A stretch of DNA of 64,000 nt from Tengunoibacter tsumagoiensis (GCF_003967535.1 NZ_BIFR01000002.1:1426001-1490000); one strand, 5' to 3'. Positions 17,223 to 27,063 are shown, counted from the stretch's first letter. The notes: a model not told the origin generated them from the letters alone. Made by a program: numbers and translations.

Positions 17223-17406
17223 ACTTCCCAGAACCTCAAACGGTTCTGGGAAGAGGAACGCGACTGTGATGATATGCTCACACAGGATATCGGCGGTGCG
17301 GGCTTCCCTTGATCAGGTTGGCAAGGTCATTCTTGAACATCACATTGAACATTGTGTGACGGAAGCGGTTGGGCATGGAAAGGCAAAAGAAGCTATAAAT
17401 AGTATT
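17223..17406 (+). pseudogene. Frameshifted CsoR/FrmR-family repressor remnant
   Basis: Frame one reads EEERDCDDMLTQ (to 17285). After one extra base near 17286, frame two continues ISAVRASLDQVGKVILEHHIEHCVTEAV. These are the conserved second and third helices of the CsoR/RcnR/FrmR family, including the first metal/thiol Cys (RDC) and the H-x3-C pair (HHIEHC). The first helix is degraded and the frame runs past the usual end into the next gene. An incidental 12-bp hairpin (17224-17253) lies inside it. The remainder of 17088-17497 shows only AT-rich promoter-like DNA. Confidence 0.7.
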
Positions 17407-17497
17407 ATAATTAATCATTGTACTTTTCGATCTATCTATACTAAAATATCACTAATAGACAAAGGAAAACAGTCTTCACTTTTTCAAGGAGAACCCT

Positions 17498-18805
17498 ATG
17501 CAGGATGAATCAAGCACTGCTCTTCCTCGGTTTGTTATCATCCCCGAACCTGCTCGTGTTGATGAAACCGTGAACATTCGCCTTATTTACCTTTTGCCAG
17601 AGCAACTGGTAACGCTACGTATGACCATCTGTGATGAGATGGGGCGGATATGGGACTCATGGGCCATGTTTCGTGCTAATACACATGGAGTGGTAGATGT
17701 GAGTGAACAACCTCCGCTAGCGGGAAGCTATACCGAATGTGATGCCATGGGCCTCTTCTGGTCGTTACAGCCACTCAACGCAACACCATCGTCTGCGTTT
17801 TCTCCTTTCAAAAGCATTTCCATCGCTCCTTTGAGCTATGAGCTTTCTGCCGAGGTAGCAAACCAACGTATAGCAGTAGCTCGCCATGAACGTTTCTTTT
17901 GGAATGAGCAACAGGTACGACGCCAGCCTTTGTCTGAACATGGTCTGATTGGCACCATGTTTACTCCCAGAAAGTTTGGTTCCTTTCCTTGTCTCTTGCT
18001 TTTGAGTGGCTCCAGTGGAGCTCTTCGTGAACAAGAGGCGGCATTATTAGCTACCTATGGCTATGTTGTTGTGGCATTAGCCTATTTCGGCGTCAACTCG
18101 CTTCCCAGCCATCTGCAAGAAATCCCCCTAGAATATTTCATTAAGGCGGTACAGTGGCTACGCCATATAGATGTGGTTGCTCATCAAAAAATTGCCGTCA
18201 TAGGCATCTCAAAAGGGGCAGAGGGGGCTTTGCTTTTGGGCGCAACTGTTTCTGAGATTGCTGCTGTGGTGGCCTATGCCCCTAGCGCGTATGTCTATCA
18301 AGGATTAGGTGAGAAAGTCACTTCATCCTGGTCCTACCATGATCAGCCTCTGCCTTTTGTTACTTACAAGCCTGCTCCCATTTTTGAAGCCTATGAGAAA
18401 CGACAGTTGGCTGAGGGAGCTCCTATCGCTTACCGTACATTGTACTTAGAAACCCTTCAGCATACAGACGAACTTGCTCGTGCTGCAATCCTCGTTGAGC
18501 GAATCCAGGGACCCATCTTGCTTATTTCAGGTGAGGATGATCAGATGTGGCCTGGAACACTTTTTGCGGAGGAGATTGAGCAACGTTTGCGACACCACCA
18601 TCATCCCTACTGGCATCAACATGTAAGCTATGCTCATGCTGGACATAAAATTGGTATGCCAAACGTTTCAACAACCCTGACGCAATTACGTCACCAATTT
18701 TCTGGAAGTATCAATGATTATGGTGGCACCCCTCAAGGGAATGCACGTGCTTCGGCGCACTCCTGGCAAATGCTTCTCACCTTTTTGAAGCACCATATGC
18801 ACTAG
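17498..18805 (+). CDS. BAAT/acyl-CoA thioester hydrolase-family protein
   Basis: 435 aa in two parts. Residues ~10-110 form the Ig-like N-domain of acyl-CoA thioesterase/bile-acid-CoA:amino-acid N-acyltransferases (PARVDETVNIRL). Residues ~140-435 are an alpha/beta hydrolase (BAAT_C) with the nucleophile Ser in VIGISKGAEGALL, Asp in LISGEDDQMWP and His in YAHAGHKIG. GGAG lies upstream of the start. The family hydrolyses or transfers acyl groups from CoA thioesters; some bacterial members modify other hydrophobic compounds. No operon partner is evident. Confidence 0.85.
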   Translation: MQDESSTALPRFVIIPEPARVDETVNIRLIYLLPEQLVTLRMTICDEMGRIWDSWAMFRANTHGVVDVSEQPPLAGSYTECDAMGLFWSLQPLNATPSSAFSPFKSISIAPLSYELSAEVANQRIAVARHERFFWNEQQVRRQPLSEHGLIGTMFTPRKFGSFPCLLLLSGSSGALREQEAALLATYGYVVVALAYFGVNSLPSHLQEIPLEYFIKAVQWLRHIDVVAHQKIAVIGISKGAEGALLLGATVSEIAAVVAYAPSAYVYQGLGEKVTSSWSYHDQPLPFVTYKPAPIFEAYEKRQLAEGAPIAYRTLYLETLQHTDELARAAILVERIQGPILLISGEDDQMWPGTLFAEEIEQRLRHHHHPYWHQHVSYAHAGHKIGMPNVSTTLTQLRHQFSGSINDYGGTPQGNARASAHSWQMLLTFLKHHMH

Positions 18806-19059
18806 CACATTTTTCCGCTAAGCGGCAAGACGGACCACACGTAGCGTGATGTCACGGAGGCTATAGGGATAGTAACTATTCAGAAGGACCACTTAAAAGA
18901 GGCGAATCAGGCCTATGTTTACACATTTGAACTCGGCACTACCAGGAATACAACGACAATTGCAGACAATGAACCTTTTACGCCACCCTTCTGAACAGTT
19001 ACTGTTTTTACAGTGATCCTAGCCCTACCTCTCTTTGGCAAGGATCTTAGCCTCCCCTC
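18806..19059. other. Spacer with a short unassigned open stretch
   Basis: A plus-strand open stretch ending at 18998 reads KEANQAYVYTFELGTTRN and looks coding-like, but it lacks a start and a recognisable family. It may be the tail of a lost gene. No terminator with a T-run is evident. Confidence 0.25.
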
Positions 19060-19536
19060 TTACTGACTGACCGCTTTCTTTATCAGCGCAATGATTTTCT
19101 CTTCTCCTTCAGTGTTCAGTTCTTTTAGCGCGAAGGAGACAGGCCACATCATACCTTCGTCAAGGTTTGCGCTATCGTTAAAACCGATCGTTGCGTACCT
19201 GGTCTGGAACTTTTGCGCCGGCTGGAAGAAGCAGACAATCTTCCCATCCCTGGCATATGCAGGCATGCCATACCAGGTTTTGGGCGAGAGGTCTGGCGTG
19301 TTCGCTTTGACGATCTCATGGAATCGGGTGGCTATCGCACGATCCGATTCCGACATCTCAGCGATCTTTGTGAGCACATCTTTTTCTCCTTCTGCCCTGT
19401 CTTTGCTGGCACGTTCCTCTTTAGCACGCTCCTTCATCGCGGCTCGTTCCTGCTGCGAGAATCCTTTAGACTTCTTGTTGATCGCTTCCGTGCTGCTGGC
19501 GGGTTGCTGAGAAACGTTCAGATCTGACTGGCTCAT
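19060..19536 (-). CDS. DUF1801/YdhG-like iron-chaperone-family protein
   Basis: 158 aa. An N-terminal low-complexity, highly charged helix (QQERAAMKERAKEERASKDR) is followed by a DUF1801-type domain with TPDLSPKTWYGMPAYARDGKIVCFF and YATIGFND. The start at 19536 has AAGGAGA 6 bp upstream. It is last in a three-gene minus-strand cluster with a PPOX-like gene and a VOC gene. The charged N-terminal extension is characteristic of this subgroup. Function not established. Confidence 0.75.
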   Translation of the reverse strand: MSQSDLNVSQQPASSTEAINKKSKGFSQQERAAMKERAKEERASKDRAEGEKDVLTKIAEMSESDRAIATRFHEIVKANTPDLSPKTWYGMPAYARDGKIVCFFQPAQKFQTRYATIGFNDSANLDEGMMWPVSFALKELNTEGEEKIIALIKKAVSQ

Positions 19537-19569
19537 ACTAATCTCCTTATTTTTATTCAAACGACAATT

Positions 19570-20040
19570 TTACGACAGTTCGACTGCGGACTTCTCTTGC
19601 TCGCTCTTCCATCTTTTCCGTATGGGCTGACCAGTATCAGCGTAGATCGTTGAAAACGCGCTTTCTACCGTCAACTCGAAGACAATGTAATGATCCTGCG
19701 GCTGATACCCATAGGTCGTCGCCAGCGCTCGCATGGCTGGACTAGCAGTGAGAAGAGCATGTCCCACCAGCCAGAACTCTCCTTCTCCACCGTTCGTATC
19801 ACTGACCCAACAATGTAACGCATAGCCAGAACCACGCTGTAAATCATGTCCTTTTGGAGAGGTGGGCTCCATAAACAACAACAGATGCCCCTCGCCGATA
19901 ATTGGCGTCACAGGATGAACGCGAGGCAGTCCATCAGCACGAACGGTTGCCAGATAGGCTGGACCACTTTTCAAGCGAGCCTCGCCAAAGGCAGCAAGTT
20001 CTGGTTCAACGAGCGCAAAATCTTGCCAGGACTGTTTCAT
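19570..20040 (-). CDS. Pyridoxamine 5'-phosphate oxidase-related flavin-binding protein
   Basis: 156 aa, split-barrel PPOX fold: YLATVRADGLPRVHPVTPII, then LLLFMEPTSPKGHDLQRG, the usual cofactor-binding strands. The start at 20040 is preceded by a G-rich ribosome site (GGGGGGA); an upstream in-frame extension is less likely. It could use FMN, F420 or heme. Confidence 0.8.
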   Translation of the reverse strand: MKQSWQDFALVEPELAAFGEARLKSGPAYLATVRADGLPRVHPVTPIIGEGHLLLFMEPTSPKGHDLQRGSGYALHCWVSDTNGGEGEFWLVGHALLTASPAMRALATTYGYQPQDHYIVFELTVESAFSTIYADTGQPIRKRWKSEQEKSAVELS

Positions 20041-20210
20041 ATATTCCCCCCCGATGTTTTCTCTTTCTATGAAAGTCATTGGGCGCGAAATCTCATCTCG
20101 TTTCACGCCAATGGGTCCAGCAGCACAGGTCTGAGCAGTTCTGTGGGAGCGGCTGCCAGCTCCCACGATTACTTACCACGCTCATAGCCAGGACGATTGC
20201 TCGAAAAGGA

Positions 20211-20582
20211 CTAAGACTGAACTACCTGCCATACATTGCCATCGGGGTCACGGAGGTCAAACCATTTGACGCCAGAGCCCGGGCCGTACAGATCATCTTT
20301 TATGTCGTTGACACTGACACCCTTTGCTTTGAGCTCGTTGTATGCTACTTCAATATCTGAAGTCGAGAGGTAAAGTCGCATCGTCCCCGGTTTCATATGT
20401 TCATGCATCGTCGACAGCGTCAGAGTGGTGCCTCCTCCTGGGAGAGAAAGCGAGACCCAATGATAATCGCCCGCGCCGACATCTTTGGTGACCTCAAATC
20501 CGAATTGTTCTGCGTAGAAGGCTTTGGCCTTTGCCATATCGGTAACTGCCATCATCACCATTAAGATTTGTTCATTAGCCAT
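20211..20582 (-). CDS. VOC/glyoxalase-family protein
   Basis: 123 aa. Two beta-alpha-beta-beta-beta modules: VTDMAKAKAFYAEQFGFEVT at the N-terminus and VKWFDLRDPDGNVWQVVQS at the C-terminus. The last Glu of catalytic glyoxalases is replaced by Gln (NVWQV), which suggests a non-glyoxalase member. Probably cotranscribed with the following PPOX and DUF1801 genes. Confidence 0.85.
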   Translation of the reverse strand: MANEQILMVMMAVTDMAKAKAFYAEQFGFEVTKDVGAGDYHWVSLSLPGGGTTLTLSTMHEHMKPGTMRLYLSTSDIEVAYNELKAKGVSVNDIKDDLYGPGSGVKWFDLRDPDGNVWQVVQS

Positions 20583-20654
20583 TATTAAAATTACCCTTTC
20601 AAGGAGTGTAAAACAGTCATTTATTCATGAGAATAATGTGAATTGAGCCATGGC

Positions 20655-20870
20655 TCACGTATCCAGTTTCTTGCTCTCGTTCGTTTCAAGTGAGAGCAGC
20701 GTCAGACCAAGCCGGACAATCTGGAGGAGCACTCCATGCAGCGCAGCCTGATCTGGCAAGTTCCCCGAGAGGAGCGTTGTCCCGGTCGCCTGTTGCTCGA
20801 TGCAGAGCCCGCCAAAGCGATCTTCCCAGGACTGGTCCAGGTGTCCCTGGACACGTATCGTGTAGAACAT
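20655..20870 (-). CDS. Small partner protein of giant LuxR regulator (A)
   Basis: 71 aa, unknown function. It starts at 20870 after GGAGGAGG and lies 186 bp downstream of the regulator at 21057. Its pattern (YTIRVQGHLDQSW..RF..L, TTLLSGNLPDQAALHGVL, IVRLGLTLLSLET) recurs in the small gene at 47498, which likewise follows the other giant LuxR gene. The conserved arrangement suggests a dedicated accessory or modulator of these regulators. Confidence 0.7.
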   Translation of the reverse strand: MFYTIRVQGHLDQSWEDRFGGLCIEQQATGTTLLSGNLPDQAALHGVLLQIVRLGLTLLSLETNESKKLDT

Positions 20871-21056
20871 CTGCCTCCTCCGCATTCTGCGCGTTTCACG
20901 ATCTTCGCGCTGTGCTCGGGAAAGTGAATCACCAGGATCACCTCTCCCTGCGTCTGAACAAAGCATACCAGAACGCGAGTACTTCCACAGTCGCCAAAAG
21001 GATACCAAAGGGAGTAGTTGCCTGCGAAGAAAGACCACCTGTTGGGAGGAATCTTG

Positions 21057-24000
21057 TTAGAGCAGGGAGCGCGCTCGCGCCAGAGCAACCGCCTGGGTTC
21101 GGCTGGTGGCTCCTAATTTGCCGAGCAGATTGCTGACGTGTTTTTTGACGGTGGGGAGCTCGATCACCAGGGCCTGGGCGATATCCTGGTTTGAGGCTCC
21201 TGTGTTCAGCAGGCGCAAGACATCCTGCTCGCGTTGCGTCAGAAGCGCGGGTGGACTGACGGACGCTTGCCCGGCTGAGACCGGTCCAGACGGAAGAGCA
21301 GGCTCCAACGCTCTGTTTGCACCAGACTGCTCCTGGGCGATTGCTGATAGCAGCTGTGAGATGTAGGCGATTGTTGAAGCAGAAGCGGTCAGATCATGCT
21401 GATGGGAATGTGAGGTCTGGAACTGCTCAAGTGCCTGGCGCATTGGTTCGCCTTCATCCAGGTACACACGCAGGTAGCCCTCGGGTTCAGTTAAGGCAAA
21501 CAGTCTCATTGTAACTTCGTAGGCTCGCTCATTCTGACCTGTGTGATGGAGCGCTACTATGTACTGGGCAAGATAAGTAAGGGTGATTCTGCTATTTGCC
21601 GAACGACTCAGGTCCTCACCAAAGCGCTCTAGCAACTGCAGCGCCTCCGTCCAACGAAACGTTGCAAAATATATCCGTATCATGACCGGGAACACATCAT
21701 ACAAGCTACGCTCCCATGCCCCCTCGGGCAAGACAATGTTCTGTGCCCAGTTCGTTGCTTCCTGTAGCTGTCCCGTAGCCAGCCACCATTGTGCTCGCAT
21801 GATGGGCAGCCAGTTCCGGTGGCCTTCTAATTGCTCAAACGAGTGCAGCGTTTGTTGGACCGCAGACAGATCTCCTCTCGCCAACTCGATCTGCATCAAG
21901 CGGATATATCCTGACAGAAGGAGATTACTCTGCTGCCAGGTAACAGCCTCCTGAATGGCCGTTCGCATCCAGTCACGCGCCTCTTCCAATCGATTCCACT
22001 GGTACAATATCAGCGCCAGGATATCTTTAAAGTATCCTTTCAGCAGAGCATAGCTCCCTGTCTGCTCAATCAGGTCGAGGGCAGCCAGACTCTCCTCATA
22101 GGCCAGGCGCAACTGTCCCGCCTCTACGGCGGAGAGTGCCAGCCACTGTCTGACCCTGGTCACAGCAAATTGGCTTCCCGACCGACGCACTTGTTGTTTG
22201 GCGTCCAGGAGCTGTGGCAAAAGCTTCGCCCTCTCTTGTCGAGCCGTGTAGTAAACAACGTTGCAGAAGAGTGGAAGCATATGCCAGATAACCTCCTCAT
22301 CCTTATCAAGCTCCAGCATCTCCTGATGAAGGACCGGAAGGCGCTTAAAATCCGAGGCTTCTATCGCCTCATACAAGGCCATCCCTGCCTGTAACAGGTG
22401 CAGGCGTCGATGCAGGACTTCTGGATCGATGGAGGGCACGCTCGATCCTGCTGGTGCTGCCAGCGTTGCCTGATGAGTCGCCTTCGTGTGATGAGAGAAG
22501 GCAGTGTTAACCCGTTTGATGAGCTGCCTTACGTGCTGATAGCGACTTTCGCGTTGCTCGCGGGTTGAAGAGGAGACGGGATGGAGCAGGTAGAGCGCTG
22601 TGGTGAGCGCCAGACGTGCGTGTTCGGGCACCAGCGGATCTGGCAATGACAGTACCCAGCGCGACATCATGGCCATCTCTCCACGTACCCAGAACTGCTC
22701 AACAGTCTGCTCCATCAGACGCGCTGCCATGGAGAAGGATGCTCCAGCAAGTGCATGAAGAATAGCCTCTGCCCATTGCCCTTCGGCCTCATAAAAGTCG
22801 GCGGCCCGGCGATGTAAGAGCAAGGCCATCTCTGGCTGGCTGCTGTGGAGCGCCGAGAGCAGGGCTTCTCTAAAGAGATCATGCAGTCGATAGATGCGCC
22901 GTTCCTCATCCAGGGGGACCAGAAAAAGGTTTGCTCGCTCCAGCAATGTGAGCATCTGCTGGCTGGTCGCTCTTGTTGGCGCGGCAGTGACGGCCTGGCA
23001 TACCGCAGCATCCAGGCGAGAGAGGATGGCGATCTGCAGCAAAAAAGTGCGGGTCTCGGGGGAGAGACGTGCTAGAATATCCTCTTGCACGTAGTCCAGA
23101 AGGTATCGCTGGCTACCAGTCAATGTCTCAAGGTAGGCTGTGCGATCCTCACGTTTCTGCAGCGTGAGCCCAACCAGATGCAGACCAGCGATCCAACCCT
23201 CCGTTCGGCTCATCAGCCGCTGCAGCTCTTCTGCCGAGAGCGGAGGGAAGAGCATTTTATGTAAAAACTGGCTCGCTTCATCCTCCTGGAAGCGCAGTTC
23301 ATCCGCGCGAATCTCGGTCAACTGCCCGTGGGCTCGCAGACGAGCAAGAGGCAGATCCGGGTCGACGCGGCTGGAGAGGATCAGATGCAGATGGGGGGGC
23401 AGATGCTCCAGGAAGAAGGCTATACCCTGGTGAATGACCGACGTCTCTATCAGCTGATAATCATCCACAATAAGGACGATGGGGGCAGGATACACCTGCT
23501 GGCTTTCCAGCTCATGGAGAAGCACCGACAGACAGGAGGAAAGCGGCGGTGGCTGGGGCGATTGCAACTCTGCCACCACGTTTTCCCCAAAATTCGCTGC
23601 CAGGCTGGGGCAGCGGCGCAGCGCCATAATCAGCGCACTCCAGAAGCGTGCCGGGCTATTGTCCAGTTCGTCCAGCGAGAGCCAGGCGACCTGCGTCTTT
23701 TTTTGCCGGTGTGCCCAGATCGAGAGCAGTGTGGTTTTACCCCAGCCCGCGGATGCAGAGAGCAGTGTGAGCGGCGTCGAAAGTGACGCATCGAGTGCAG
23801 TCAGCAGGCGCTCGCGCTCCACCAGGGTATTCGGCTGCCGTGGCGGGGTAAGTCGGCTGGAGAGTAGCAGCATCCCCTGTTCGGTAGTGGTTGTGGGCTG
23901 CTGCACGTGAGCCAGCGCCTGTGCGGTCTCCTCCAGTCGCGAGAGCGTGAGAGTCTCCATCCGTCCGAGATACTGCTTACGCGTATGGCCGTCTCTGGTC

Positions 24001-24224
24001 TGGTAGGCATACCAATATGCTCCTCCGCGTGGCCTCTGCTCCTGATAGACATTGAGGGAGCCTCTGGCACCGTGGAAGGCAAAGGAGGAGACCCCCTGGA
24101 GCCAGACGAACCAGGCGGCATCTTCCGCAGGTTGAAAATGGTGTTGAAGCTGACCCCGGGTATATTGCTCGTAGAGGTGCCGCTCTTTGGACCAGATCAG
24201 GGCATGAAGAGGAGTTCTAGACAT
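21057..24224 (-). CDS. MalT/LAL-type LuxR transcriptional regulator (A)
   Basis: 1,055-aa signal-transducing ATPase regulator. Residues ~1-105 are an N-terminal domain with WYAYQTRDGHTRKQYLGR. Residues ~125-400 are a STAND NTPase with Walker A ASAGWGKTT (157-165), Walker B-like IVLIVDDYQ, and ILSSRVDPDLPLARLRA. A TPR-like helical region follows to ~960. The C-terminal ~63 residues are a LuxR helix-turn-helix (LTQREQDVLRLLNTGASNQDIAQ, VKKHVSNLLGKL). Ligand binding to the superhelix normally drives ATP-dependent oligomerisation. It is isolated except for the small gene downstream; the target promoter is unknown. Confidence 0.92.
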   Translation of the reverse strand: MSRTPLHALIWSKERHLYEQYTRGQLQHHFQPAEDAAWFVWLQGVSSFAFHGARGSLNVYQEQRPRGGAYWYAYQTRDGHTRKQYLGRMETLTLSRLEETAQALAHVQQPTTTTEQGMLLLSSRLTPPRQPNTLVERERLLTALDASLSTPLTLLSASAGWGKTTLLSIWAHRQKKTQVAWLSLDELDNSPARFWSALIMALRRCPSLAANFGENVVAELQSPQPPPLSSCLSVLLHELESQQVYPAPIVLIVDDYQLIETSVIHQGIAFFLEHLPPHLHLILSSRVDPDLPLARLRAHGQLTEIRADELRFQEDEASQFLHKMLFPPLSAEELQRLMSRTEGWIAGLHLVGLTLQKREDRTAYLETLTGSQRYLLDYVQEDILARLSPETRTFLLQIAILSRLDAAVCQAVTAAPTRATSQQMLTLLERANLFLVPLDEERRIYRLHDLFREALLSALHSSQPEMALLLHRRAADFYEAEGQWAEAILHALAGASFSMAARLMEQTVEQFWVRGEMAMMSRWVLSLPDPLVPEHARLALTTALYLLHPVSSSTREQRESRYQHVRQLIKRVNTAFSHHTKATHQATLAAPAGSSVPSIDPEVLHRRLHLLQAGMALYEAIEASDFKRLPVLHQEMLELDKDEEVIWHMLPLFCNVVYYTARQERAKLLPQLLDAKQQVRRSGSQFAVTRVRQWLALSAVEAGQLRLAYEESLAALDLIEQTGSYALLKGYFKDILALILYQWNRLEEARDWMRTAIQEAVTWQQSNLLLSGYIRLMQIELARGDLSAVQQTLHSFEQLEGHRNWLPIMRAQWWLATGQLQEATNWAQNIVLPEGAWERSLYDVFPVMIRIYFATFRWTEALQLLERFGEDLSRSANSRITLTYLAQYIVALHHTGQNERAYEVTMRLFALTEPEGYLRVYLDEGEPMRQALEQFQTSHSHQHDLTASASTIAYISQLLSAIAQEQSGANRALEPALPSGPVSAGQASVSPPALLTQREQDVLRLLNTGASNQDIAQALVIELPTVKKHVSNLLGKLGATSRTQAVALARARSLL

Positions 24225-24976
24225 TGAATCTTCCTTGTGGCTCTATTGTTCCTGGCAACCATCCCATTCCTCCCAACACATCAGGAAGTATACCAAAGAG
24301 GGGGCACATCGGCAAGGAGCTTCCCTTCTGGCCAGGGCATTCCCGTTCCGGGTTGGTCCCCCAGCGTTCGAAAGGGATTCTCATGTCAGGAAACAACGGC
24401 TAGAAGAGTTGAATAAGGCATTGATCTCGTTTTCGGGTAAGGATACGGTCTGGCCCATGTCGTCAGCCTCAATTATTATCCCCCGGGACACGGACACCCC
24501 TCTGAGCGTGCTCACCCGCCTCTCTCCCACTTCCAGGCTCACGCCTTTAGTAACGATCACCCAGGACCGTGATGATGGAAAGAGCGCTAAAGATGGAAAG
24601 AATCACATGTTGATTTGTCATCACCATAAGATACTGTAAGTATCCCATTCTTCACTTTGTATCAGAACCTATTCTGTTTTCGTGGCTTCATTGCTTCCAT
24701 TCCCACTTTTCTTAAGCCTTCTTGATAAATTATTACTTGCTGTTGAGTATTCGCCATAAAAAAGAGCTCTACTATGTTTATAAGCAGAACAATAAAAGTT
24801 CAAACAGTATAGCGTATCTAGCTTTTCATTGATAGAGGCCACAATGCGCTATCTTAAAGCAAAAAATAGCACGAGGAGACAGAGAGAAGGATAGTAGTAA
24901 AAGCCAAAGAGCATAGATTTAGACGGGCTCTCCCTTATATATAACTATATCTACTTTTAAAAAAGTAGAAAGAATA
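24225..24976. other. Long spacer upstream of LuxR regulator A
   Basis: No gene can be supported. The first part should carry the regulator promoter. The rest is AT-rich with a small CTACTTTT/AAAAGTAG dyad near 24950. Open frames here show no recognisable motif. Confidence 0.4.
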
Positions 24977-25154
24977 TGGTATCTGAACACAAAAAAGAAG
25001 CGCTGTAGGGCAGAAGGGCAGGGAAGCAGTCAGTCAGGAACAGCACCAGAAGGCTGGTCGCGCCGCTCATGAAAGTGGCAATGCGCATGAATTCACGAGT
25101 GAAGAGGCCCGCAAAGCTGGCAGTGAAGGTGGTCAGGCCAGTTATAAGGACTAG
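24977..25154 (+). pseudogene. Frameshifted KGG/GsiB-type stress protein
   Basis: An ATG at 24977 begins MVSEHKKEAL and then meets a TAG. The next frame continues SQEQHQKAGRAAHESG, then EFTSEEARKAGSEGGQASYKD and a stop at 25152. The [KS]EGG-type repeats and the hydrophilic composition match small general-stress/KGG-repeat proteins. A single indel appears to have split the gene. The 25155-25444 spacer shows no gene. Confidence 0.6.
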
Positions 25155-25444
25155 ATCCTGTTCCAACGATTACCATAACCTCTATCATACGAGTCATCCC
25201 AGATTGGCAGAGGATGGCGTCCAACTTCCAATGGATGCGAGCGCTTACATAGTGCGAAGATTTGGTGGAAAGAGGCGTCCAGGAAAAGGATGATCGTTGT
25301 TCCAGAATCGGCTGATGGCCTATCAAAGGCGATAAAGTGGTGCAAGAACACTCTTGCACCGCTTTTCTGTGCAGTGGCATTGCAGCATATAACCGGTTTG
25401 GGAAGATAAAAAAGATCTTTCTCAACCTGGATTTAACCTCAATA

Positions 25445-25834
25445 CTATGCTTTTTCTTCTCGCTCTTCATACGCCTGAAAGGCCTGTTCAACTTCCTCCA
25501 TATGTTCTTCCGCCCACTGTCGCAAGGCCGCCATTAGCGGGATGAGAGTGGTTCCCAGTGAAGAGAGTGAATATTCCACGGCAGGCGGAATAGTCGGTAT
25601 GATCTTGCGTTCGACAATCCCCCTGCGTTCCAAATTGCGTAGCGTTTGCGTGAGCATCTTGTGGGAGATTCCCTCAATCGCGCGCTGTAACTCATTGAAG
25701 CGCGTAGGGTGTTTTTCAAGCAGAGCAAAGATGAGGGCTATCCATTTGTCGGCAATCAGATCGAGGACATCCCGCGAATAGCAGCGAGCGATCAATACGC
25801 TATGCGCTGAAGATTGTAGCAGTGTCTTTTCCAT
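25445..25834 (-). CDS. HxlR-family transcriptional regulator
   Basis: About 129 aa winged helix: DLIADKWIALIFALLE (the HxlR signature position), RFNELQRAIEGISHKMLTQTLRNLERRGIVER, and a wing with PPAVEYSLSSLG. A Cys near residue 18 (IARCYSRDV) is where many HxlR proteins sense reactive electrophiles. It is divergent from an SDR gene. The 134-bp spacer contains related half-sites (GTGCGTACTTG, ATAAGTGCTTAT) that may be its operator. The start may instead be a GTG at 25852. Confidence 0.88.
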   Translation of the reverse strand: MEKTLLQSSAHSVLIARCYSRDVLDLIADKWIALIFALLEKHPTRFNELQRAIEGISHKMLTQTLRNLERRGIVERKIIPTIPPAVEYSLSSLGTTLIPLMAALRQWAEEHMEEVEQAFQAYEEREEKA

Positions 25835-25968
25835 GCTCCAAGTATAGCACACATCCCATCCAGACGCTTCTCGGTTACTTCAAAGTGCGTACTTGTGAGA
25901 CTCCCCATAAGTGCTTATAGTAAGAGCACACAAACAATATTAGTCATAGAATTATAAAAGGAGCTTCC

Positions 25969-27063
25969 ATGGTTATGTCACAATATGCACTTACTAGCAG
26001 AGAAAATGAACAAAAACGGAAGGTAGCCCTGGTTGTTGGAGCACAAGGAGTCATTGGTCGTAATCTCATCGATTATCTGACAACACTCGACGATTGGGAT
26101 GTCATTGGTGTAGCACGACGCGGTGGAACGTCTACGGACCGGGTTCGGTATGTAATGGTTGATTTGCTTGATCGAGACGACTGTCACGAGAAGTTGGGCA
26201 GCCTCACTCAGGTGACACACATTTTCTATGCTGCATATCAGGATCGGCCAACCTGGGCCGAACTGGTTCCGCCCAATCTGGCTATGCTCGTTCATGTGAT
26301 CGAGGCAGTCGAGCCAATTGCAGCCGATTTGCAGCATGTGAGCCTGATGCAAGGATACAAGGTTTATGGTGCGCATCTGGGCCCGTTCAAGACGCCCGCT
26401 CGTGAGAGCGACCCTCCTCATATGCCGCCAGAATTCAACGTCGATCAGCAAGCTTTCCTCGAACAGCGGCAACGAGGTAAAACCTGGAACTGGTCAGCGA
26501 TCCGCCCGTCTGTGGTTGGCGGGTTTGCGCTGGGCAATCCGATGAACCTGGCTTCGGTAATCGCGGTCTATGCTGCTATCTCGAAGGAACTGGGATTACC
26601 ACTGCGCTTCCCAGGCAAGCCGGGCGCGTACGATAAGCTCCTGGAAATGACCGACGCGGGCCTGCTGGCGCGGGCAACCGTCTGGGCGGCCACTGACGAA
26701 CGGTGCGCCAACCAGGCATTCAACATCAACAATGGAGACCTATTCCGCTGGAGCGAGATGTGGCCAAAGATCGCGCGCTTCTTTGAGCTTGAGGTAGCGC
26801 CCCCGTTGCCGATGTCACTCACTGTCGTCATGGCCGACAAGGAGCCGCTCTGGAATGCCATGATCGAGAAGTATGGACTTGCTCCTCACCCCTATCAAAA
26901 GGTCACGTCCTGGGGCTTTGGTGATTTCGTCTTCTCCTGGGACTATGACATGTTCGCTGATGGTTCAAAAGCCCGCCGCTTTGGTTTCCACGAGTATGTT
27001 GATACGGAAGCGATGTTCTTGAGCATTTTCGAGAATTTTCGTCACCGCAAGGTCATTCCCTAA
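25969..27063 (+). CDS. PRISE-like short-chain dehydrogenase/reductase
   Basis: 364-aa NAD(P)H-dependent atypical SDR. VALVVGAQGVIGRNLIDYL (residues ~18-36) is the nucleotide loop. HVSLMQGYKVYGAHLGPFKTPARE matches the progesterone-5-beta-reductase/iridoid-synthase-like group, where the Tyr in KxYG is catalytic. WSAIRPSVVGGFALGNPMN follows. The start has AAGGAG 8 bp upstream. The divergent HxlR gene is its probable repressor, possibly responding to an enone or quinone substrate. Confidence 0.85.
   Translation: MVMSQYALTSRENEQKRKVALVVGAQGVIGRNLIDYLTTLDDWDVIGVARRGGTSTDRVRYVMVDLLDRDDCHEKLGSLTQVTHIFYAAYQDRPTWAELVPPNLAMLVHVIEAVEPIAADLQHVSLMQGYKVYGAHLGPFKTPARESDPPHMPPEFNVDQQAFLEQRQRGKTWNWSAIRPSVVGGFALGNPMNLASVIAVYAAISKELGLPLRFPGKPGAYDKLLEMTDAGLLARATVWAATDERCANQAFNINNGDLFRWSEMWPKIARFFELEVAPPLPMSLTVVMADKEPLWNAMIEKYGLAPHPYQKVTSWGFGDFVFSWDYDMFADGSKARRFGFHEYVDTEAMFLSIFENFRHRKVIP

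Noticed and set aside
17224..17253. 12-bp hairpin as a terminator of the SRPBCC operon
   Set aside because: It lies inside the CsoR remnant coding sequence and has no T-run, so it may be coincidental.
20871..21056. Minus-strand stretch reading WSFFAGNYSLWYPFGDCG between LuxR regulator A and its partner
   Set aside because: It looks somewhat coding but lacks a start and ribosome site, overlaps both neighbours if extended, and matches no family I know.
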